Below are positions 59,364 through 64,000 of a DNA stretch of 64,000 bases, one piece after another. Where the stretch lies: the NCBI GenBank assembly GCA_017418975.1, contig JAFOMG010000019.1, positions 141,173 through 205,172 of the forward strand. The letters are read 5' to 3'. Below the pieces are notes generated by a model that made no database searches, was not told the origin of the DNA, and saw nothing but the letters and a program-made list of their open reading frames with translations. The first letter of the stretch is position 1. Every line of letters starts with the position of its first letter. Origin of the DNA: Sphingomonas sp. (GTDB taxonomy: Bacteria; Pseudomonadota; Alphaproteobacteria; Sphingomonadales; Sphingomonadaceae). The position numbers and the translations under genes are program-made.

Positions 59364-60551
59364 TCAGGCCAGCGATTCTCCCACCGGCGGATGCCCCAGG
59401 AACGCGCTGGGGCTCGCCGTCGCGCCATAGGCTCCGGACGCGAACACCGCGATCTTGTCCCCCACCTCGGCGCGGGGCAGCGCCACGCGGTCGGCCAGCC
59501 GGTCCAGCGGCGTGCAGAGCGGCCCGACGATCGTCACCACTTCCTCGGGCGGATCCTGGATACGATCCGCCACCGCCACGGGATAGTTGCGGCGCACTAC
59601 CGTGCCGAAATTGCCGGTGGCGGCGAGATGATGGTTCAAGCCGCCTTCGACCACCAGGAAGGTCTCGCCCTGGCTCTCCTTCCGCTCGATCACCCGGGCG
59701 AGATACACCCCCGCCTCGCCCACCAGCCACCGGCCAAGCTCCACGGCATATCGGGTGTCGAGGCCCCGGATCGCCGTGCCCAGCGCCGCGCCCACCGCCG
59801 CCACGTCGAGCGGTGCATCGCCCGGGAAATAGGGGATGCCGAAGCCGCCGCCCAGGTTCACCAGCGGCGGCCGCGCACCCGCCTCGTCCGCCAGCCGCGC
59901 GGCGAGCGCCACCGTGGCGGCCTGGGTCTCGATCACCGAAGCGGCGTCCAGCGCCTGCGATCCGGCGAAGATGTGGAAGCCGCGCCATTCCGCCCCGGCG
60001 TCGATCACGCGCCGCACCAGCGCCGCCGCCCGGCTCGCATCCACGCCGAAGGGCGAGGCGCGCCCGCCCATCTTCATCCCCGATCCACGCAGCTCGAAAT
60101 CGGGATTGACCCGCACCGCGAGCCGCGGCGTCACGCCCAGCCGCGCGCCGATCGCGAACGCGCGCTCGGCCTCGGCCTCCGATTCGAGATTGAGCGTCAC
60201 GCCCGCGCCCAGCGCCGCCTCCAGCTCGAAATCGCGCTTGCCGGGGCCGGCGAAGCTGATGTCGGCCGCCGCCATGACGTCACGCGCCCGGGCCAGCTCG
60301 CCCGCCGAGGCAACGTCCATCCCGTCCACCAGCGGCGCGATGCGGGCGAGCAGCGGCGGGAACGGATTGGCCTTGATGGCATAATGGATGCCGATACCGG
60401 CGGGCAGCGCCGCGCGCAGCCGGGCGATGCGCGCCTCCACCACCGCAAAGTCATAGACATAGGCAGGGGTCCGGACGTCCGGCCATGGAAGCTCGCGCAA
60501 CGCGGCGAATTCCGGCGGGATCGGGCCATGCGGTTTCGCGGTAATGGTCAT
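59364..60551 (-). CDS. PLP decarboxylase, exosortase A system-associated
   Basis: A 395-residue fold-type III decarboxylase of the DAP/ornithine type. The PLP lysine is K60 (HYAIKANPFPPLL), GGGFGIP and ELGRWLVGE are present, and C346 lies in VGPLCTPLD. Its gene is one of the set that regularly occurs with exosortase A. The substrate is unknown; it may form an amine that is used in the modification pathway with the ligase and carrier protein. It overlaps the ligase stop by four bases. Confidence 0.87.
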   Translation of the reverse strand: MTITAKPHGPIPPEFAALRELPWPDVRTPAYVYDFAVVEARIARLRAALPAGIGIHYAIKANPFPPLLARIAPLVDGMDVASAGELARARDVMAAADISFAGPGKRDFELEAALGAGVTLNLESEAEAERAFAIGARLGVTPRLAVRVNPDFELRGSGMKMGGRASPFGVDASRAAALVRRVIDAGAEWRGFHIFAGSQALDAASVIETQAATVALAARLADEAGARPPLVNLGGGFGIPYFPGDAPLDVAAVGAALGTAIRGLDTRYAVELGRWLVGEAGVYLARVIERKESQGETFLVVEGGLNHHLAATGNFGTVVRRNYPVAVADRIQDPPEEVVTIVGPLCTPLDRLADRVALPRAEVGDKIAVFASGAYGATASPSAFLGHPPVGESLA

Positions 60552-62041
60552 TTGTCCCCCAAGCTCGCCCTGAGCGCCGTCCGGTCGAGCTTGCCATTGG
60601 CGTTGCGCGGAAGCTCCGCGCGCCAGTCATAGCGCGCCGGCTGCAGGAAGCTCGGCAGCTCGCGCCGCAACCGCTCGCGCAGCGCCGCCTCGCCGCTGCC
60701 GTCGCCGCGCGCGATCACCACGATCGCCTGGCCCAGCCTTTCGTCCGCGACGCCGAACGCCGCCGCCTCACCGGTCTCGCCGCCCGAGAGCACGGCTTCC
60801 TCGATCTCGGTGGGGCTGATGCGGTTGCCGGCCGATTTGATCATCTCGTCGCCGCGGCCGACAAAGCGGAGCAGCCCGTCCTCCCCCAGCCGTACCGTGT
60901 CGCCGGACCACACCGCCATGCCGCCGCTCTCGGCAAAGGCGGGCGCGGGGCGGAAGCGCTGCGCCGTCCGCTCGGGATCGCGCCAATAGCCCTGGGCGAC
61001 CAGCGGGCCCGCATGGACCAGTTCGCCCCGGGAAGCGCGCGCGCCGTCCGGACCGACCACCAGGATCTCCGCGAACGGAATGGCCGTTCCGATCGCATCG
61101 GGGTGCGCGTCGACCAGCCCGGGATGAAGATAGGTCGATCGGAACGCCTCGGTCAGCCCATACATCGGATAAAGATCGGCATTGGGGAAGCGTGCGCGCA
61201 GGTCGCGCACCATCCTGGGGGTAAGCGCGCCGCCTGAATTGGTTAGGCGGCAAAGCTTGGATGCGATCTCAACCGGCCACTCCGCCTCGAGCAGTTGCAC
61301 CCAAAGCGGCGGCACCCCGGCCAGGCTGGTGATGCCGAAGCGCTCCACCGCCTTTATGACGTCGCGCGCGGTCAGGTAATCGAGCGGCACCACCCGCGCG
61401 CCCGCCGCCCAGGTGGAGAAGAGCTGGTTCTGCCCATAATCGAAGCTGAGCGGCAGCACGCCCAGCACGCGATCCTCAGGTTCGATCTCAAGATAATGGG
61501 CTACGCTGATGGCCCCCAGCCATAAATTGGCATGGCTCAGCATCACGCCCTTGGGCCTGCCGGTCGATCCCGAGGTATAGAGGATCGCCGCGAGCGTATC
61601 GGCGCCGGCCGCGGAGGGCGGAAGCCTCCGCTCCGAGAAGAGCGCGCCTTCCTCCACTACCCGGCAATCGGCGCCGACATCGCCGGCTTCGAGGGCGGCG
61701 AGCCGCGCCGGTTGGGAAACCAGCGCCCGCGCGCCCGAATCGGCCAGGATGTGCGCCACCTGGGCGCGCTTGAGCACCGGGTTCACGGGCACGTGCACCA
61801 GTCCCGCCCGCACCGCCGCCAGCGGCATCAGGCACGCGGTCCGCGTCTTGGGCAGCCAGCTGGCCACCCGGTCGCCGGGCTCCAGCCCCAGCGCGCGCAG
61901 GGCATGCGCCATGCCGCCCACCGCCGCCTCGAGCTCGGCATAGGTGAGCGTGCCGGCCTTGTCCTCCAGCGCCACGGCCTCGGGCCTCCCGCGCGACGGC
62001 AGGGTATCGAGGGGCCTGGGAACGGGGTCGAGCGCTATCAC
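60548..62041 (-). CDS. Acyl-CoA ligase (AMP-forming), exosortase A system-associated
   Basis: A 497-residue adenylate-forming ligase with the ATP motif YTSGSTGRPKGVMLSH and the C-terminal GRGDEMIKSAGNRISPTEIE segment with the catalytic lysine near the end (NGKLDRTALR). It activates a carboxylic acid, probably for loading onto the acyl carrier protein encoded divergently. A GTG at 62041 with AAGG upstream is taken as start; the open frame extends to 62113 with basic sequence. Confidence 0.88.
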   Translation of the reverse strand: MIALDPVPRPLDTLPSRGRPEAVALEDKAGTLTYAELEAAVGGMAHALRALGLEPGDRVASWLPKTRTACLMPLAAVRAGLVHVPVNPVLKRAQVAHILADSGARALVSQPARLAALEAGDVGADCRVVEEGALFSERRLPPSAAGADTLAAILYTSGSTGRPKGVMLSHANLWLGAISVAHYLEIEPEDRVLGVLPLSFDYGQNQLFSTWAAGARVVPLDYLTARDVIKAVERFGITSLAGVPPLWVQLLEAEWPVEIASKLCRLTNSGGALTPRMVRDLRARFPNADLYPMYGLTEAFRSTYLHPGLVDAHPDAIGTAIPFAEILVVGPDGARASRGELVHAGPLVAQGYWRDPERTAQRFRPAPAFAESGGMAVWSGDTVRLGEDGLLRFVGRGDEMIKSAGNRISPTEIEEAVLSGGETGEAAAFGVADERLGQAIVVIARGDGSGEAALRERLRRELPSFLQPARYDWRAELPRNANGKLDRTALRASLGDK

Positions 62042-62112
62042 CCGCACACCCTTATACTTGGCAGCGCCCGCGCCAACCCTTACGGGAGCGAAAAACCGGC
62101 AGGGGAAGTGCA
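62042..62112. promoter_or_regulatory. Short divergent promoter region of the second exosortase-locus block
   Basis: Only 71 bases separate the two divergent start codons, so the -10/-35 elements of both units must lie here or overlap the genes. No unambiguous sigma-70 box is seen. AGGGGAAG at the right end is the ribosome binding site for the acyl carrier gene. Confidence 0.5.
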
Positions 62113-62385
62113 TTGCAACCCGATGGGTCGCTCCAAGTCGAAGATACCGTCCGCGGCGTGCTCCGCGACGTGCTGGGCCTGAGCGCGGAGCGCGTGGCCG
62201 ATTTCCGCTCGGACACGCCGCTTTTCGGCGCGCTGCCCGAACTCGATTCGCTCGCCGTGGCGGGCGTCCTCACCGAGCTCGAGGACCGGCTCGGCATCCT
62301 GATCGAGGATGACGAGGTGGACGGCGAGATGCTCGAGAGCTTCGGCGCCCTCACGCGCTTCGCGGCGGCCAAGGCGCTCCGGTGA
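62113..62385 (+). CDS. Acyl carrier protein, exosortase A system-associated
   Basis: A 90-residue acyl carrier protein. The 4'-phosphopantetheine serine is S46 in ELDSLAVAGVL, and the four-helix pattern is clear. The start is a TTG seven bases after AGGGG. It probably holds the acyl group made by the ligase of the divergent unit. It overlaps hydrolase 2 by four bases (GTGA). Confidence 0.88.
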   Translation: MQPDGSLQVEDTVRGVLRDVLGLSAERVADFRSDTPLFGALPELDSLAVAGVLTELEDRLGILIEDDEVDGEMLESFGALTRFAAAKALR

Positions 62386-63077
62386 TCGATCACTATGACT
62401 GGGCCGGCGGGCGCGAGGCGATGCTGCGCTTCGGCCCCGCCGCCGGCCCGGTCGTGGTCGCGGCGCCGCCGCTGTTCGAGGAAGCCAACCGCACCCGGGC
62501 CTTCCTGGTCACGATCCTGCGCCTGCTCGCGCAGCGCGGCATCGCCGGGGCGCTGCCCGACCTGCCCGGCCAGGGCGAGAGCCTGGTGCCGACCGACCGA
62601 TCCTCGATCCTCAAGATGCGGGACGCCTTCAACTTCGCCTGCGACAAGTTCGATCGCGAGGGGCGCAACTGCTACGCACTGGGCGTGCGCAGCGGCGCGC
62701 TGCTCGACACGCTCGCGCCCGTCGCCGGCCGCTGGCATTTCGCTCCCATGCCCGGAGACAAGCTCCTGCGCGAGCTGAAGCGGGCCGCGATCGCCGCCGA
62801 CCCGCAGCGCCATGACCTGGATTCGCCGGTTCTGGGAGGTTCGACGCCGATCGAGATCGCCGGCAATCCGCTCGCCCCGGCGCTGCTGGCGGAACTTGTC
62901 ACCGCCCGGCCCGCGCCGGACGCGCGGGTCGTCCGCCTTGCCTCCGACCCCGCCGATGCCATCCGGCGGGTGGACGGCGCGCCGCTCTGGCGCCGCGCCG
63001 AGCCGGACAATGATCCCGCGCTCGCCGCCCTGCTCGCCGAAGACATCGCCGTCTGGATCCGTGCATGCGAAAGCTGA
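62382..63077 (+). CDS. Hydrolase 2, exosortase A system-associated
   Basis: A 231-residue alpha/beta hydrolase-like protein. The N-terminal VVVAAPPLFEEANRTRAFLV pattern fits, and the elbow region is ALGVRSGALLD, where the normal G-x-S-x-G is altered to G-V-R-S-G, so the serine is shifted by one. It is likely a diverged esterase or acyltransferase of the exosortase A set. It starts with a GTG overlapping the carrier gene. Confidence 0.75.
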   Translation: MIDHYDWAGGREAMLRFGPAAGPVVVAAPPLFEEANRTRAFLVTILRLLAQRGIAGALPDLPGQGESLVPTDRSSILKMRDAFNFACDKFDREGRNCYALGVRSGALLDTLAPVAGRWHFAPMPGDKLLRELKRAAIAADPQRHDLDSPVLGGSTPIEIAGNPLAPALLAELVTARPAPDARVVRLASDPADAIRRVDGAPLWRRAEPDNDPALAALLAEDIAVWIRACES

Positions 63078-63883
63078 TCGCATTTCCGTGCGCCGGCGAG
63101 ACCTTGCTCGGCACGCTGGACGAAGCAGCCGAGACCACGGGCCTGCTGATCGTCTCGGGCGGCAACGAGATCCGCATCGGCGCGCATCGCGGCATGGCGT
63201 TGCTGGCGGAGCGGGTCGCCCGCGCCGACTATCCCGTCCTGCGCTTCGATCGCCGCGGCATCGGCGATTCGACCGGCGAGAATCGCGGGTTCGAGTCGAG
63301 CGCCGAGGATATCGCCGCCGCCGCCCGCGCCTTTCGCGAGACCGGGGTCGAGCGGATCATCGCCTATGGCAATTGCGACGCCGCCACCGCACTGGCCTTC
63401 TTCCACGCCCAGGCGGGCATCGACGCACTCGTGCTCGCCAATCCCTGGACCGTCGAGGCCGAGGACGCGATGCCTCCCCCCGCCGCGATCCGCGCGCATT
63501 ATGCGGCCCGGCTGCGCGATCCGCGGGAGTGGCTGCGGCTGCTGCGCGGCGGCGTGAACGTCGCCAAGCTGCTCAAGGGCCTGCGCAAGGCCTCGCGCCA
63601 GCCGCCTCGGGCCGCTGGCGGCCTCCCCACCCGCCTCGCCGCCGCGCTGGCGGAAGCGAAGGTGCCGGTGGCGATCCTGCTGGCGAAAGGCGACAATACC
63701 GCGATCGCCTTTGCCGATGCCTTCAGGGCTCCTGCCTTCGATGCGGCGCGGGGGAAAGTAGCAGTCGAGCAGCTCGACAGCGCCAGCCACAGCTTCGCCG
63801 GCGCGAGCGACAAGGACTGGCTGCTGGCGAAGGTGCTGGATCAACTCGTCATCCCGGCAAAGGCCGGAATCTCGGGCGACTAG
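63065..63883 (+). CDS. Hydrolase 1, exosortase A system-associated
   Basis: A 272-residue alpha/beta hydrolase. RFDRRGIGDSTGENRG is the typical loop after the third strand; the elbow is AYGNCDAAT, where cysteine replaces the serine (G-N-C-D-A), so the nucleophile is likely Cys. The final VIPAKAGISGD is coded by a REP-like unit and is not part of the family. It overlaps hydrolase 2 by 13 bases. Confidence 0.82.
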   Translation: MRKLIAFPCAGETLLGTLDEAAETTGLLIVSGGNEIRIGAHRGMALLAERVARADYPVLRFDRRGIGDSTGENRGFESSAEDIAAAARAFRETGVERIIAYGNCDAATALAFFHAQAGIDALVLANPWTVEAEDAMPPPAAIRAHYAARLRDPREWLRLLRGGVNVAKLLKGLRKASRQPPRAAGGLPTRLAAALAEAKVPVAILLAKGDNTAIAFADAFRAPAFDAARGKVAVEQLDSASHSFAGASDKDWLLAKVLDQLVIPAKAGISGD

Positions 63884-63906
63884 GTTGAGGACTCATATTC
63901 CTCCTT

Positions 63907-63988
63907 CGTCACCCCGGCCCTGAGCCGGGGTCCCGCTGTCTCGCCAGCGCAAGAAGAAGCGGGATCCCGGCTCAAGGCCGGGATGACG
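63907..63988. repeat. Long inverted repeat after hydrolase 1
   Basis: Arms 63907-63937 and 63958-63988 (31 bases each, few mismatches) match the element at 35269-35349. It lies after the last gene of the second block and may end its transcript. Confidence 0.75.
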
Positions 63989-64000
63989 GTAGAAAATCAA

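Noticed and set aside
41014-63883. A PEP-CTERM substrate of the exosortase
   Set aside because: I looked for a Pro-Glu-Pro signal, helix and basic end at each protein terminus and found none in the window.
1-64000. tRNA genes
   Set aside because: Chance matches to the GTTCGAxxC arm (for example near 63290) were seen inside coding sequence, but no cloverleaf could be folded around them.

Overview
The window is high-GC DNA from an alphaproteobacterium, most likely a Sphingomonadaceae member (Sphingomonas-like). Supporting this are an exosortase A exopolysaccharide locus, a ChpT phosphotransferase, RpoH, a standalone DUF2093 protein, an ornithine decarboxylase next to a deoxyhypusine-synthase-like enzyme, a TonB receptor, and many short inverted repeats of the kind common in sphingomonad genomes. 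No tRNA, CRISPR array, insertion sequence or prophage was recognised.

Layout. 1-2.8 kb: the 3' end of pspA, pspB, pspC and six more small genes in one tight co-directional run. Most encode one membrane segment plus a coiled coil with a shared C-terminal motif. 2.8-5.6 kb: sufE, a thioredoxin-like ferredoxin, a J-domain protein, rnpB (minus strand), a YbjQ-like protein and an amidase. 5.7-10.8 kb: a chemotaxis-type operon cheA-cheW-cheY-cheB-cheR on the minus strand with no receptor or flagellar gene beside it, and a divergent membrane-anchored VWA protein. 11.9-19.6 kb: two serine hydrolases around chpT, a membrane PAS histidine kinase, a cadherin-like/sugar-dehydrogenase lipoprotein and an EF-hand protein. 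19.6-26 kb: housekeeping genes (JAMM peptidase, rluD-type pseudouridine synthase, rpoH, mtgA, NUDIX, ybaB, dnaX). 26-31 kb: an unknown exported protein, the SRP RNA gene ffs (minus strand), a small basic secreted protein, then a ferredoxin with two tandem cysteine desulfurases divergent from an alpha/beta hydrolase that lacks the usual nucleophile serine.

31-41 kb: repeat-rich intergenic DNA, an esterase, two tiny membrane proteins, a threonine-dehydratase-like enzyme, and the polyamine pair (ornithine decarboxylase, then the deoxyhypusine-synthase-like enzyme, probably homospermidine-forming). The decarboxylase has a structured leader in which a hairpin hides its Shine-Dalgarno sequence. After these come an unknown exported protein with a (TTC)7 tract upstream of its ribosome binding site, a serine hydrolase with a TPR-like tail, a ToxR-like membrane regulator, a TetR regulator and a MAPEG protein.

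41-64 kb: the exosortase A (XrtA/EpsH) locus in two blocks. Block one (41.0-54.1 kb, minus strand) encodes, from promoter to end, a Wza-like export lipoprotein, a Wzz-like chain-length protein, a tyrosine autokinase, an outer-membrane barrel, an AAA ATPase, a polysaccharide deacetylase, a FemAB-like acyltransferase, a glycosyltransferase, the exosortase-EpsI fusion and an AsnB-type amidotransferase. Block two (59.4-63.9 kb) is a divergent pair of units: decarboxylase plus acyl-CoA ligase on the minus strand, and an acyl carrier protein plus two hydrolases on the plus strand. Between the blocks sit a TonB receptor, an XRE regulator, an MFS transporter and an Rnk-like protein. No PEP-CTERM substrate is visible in the window.
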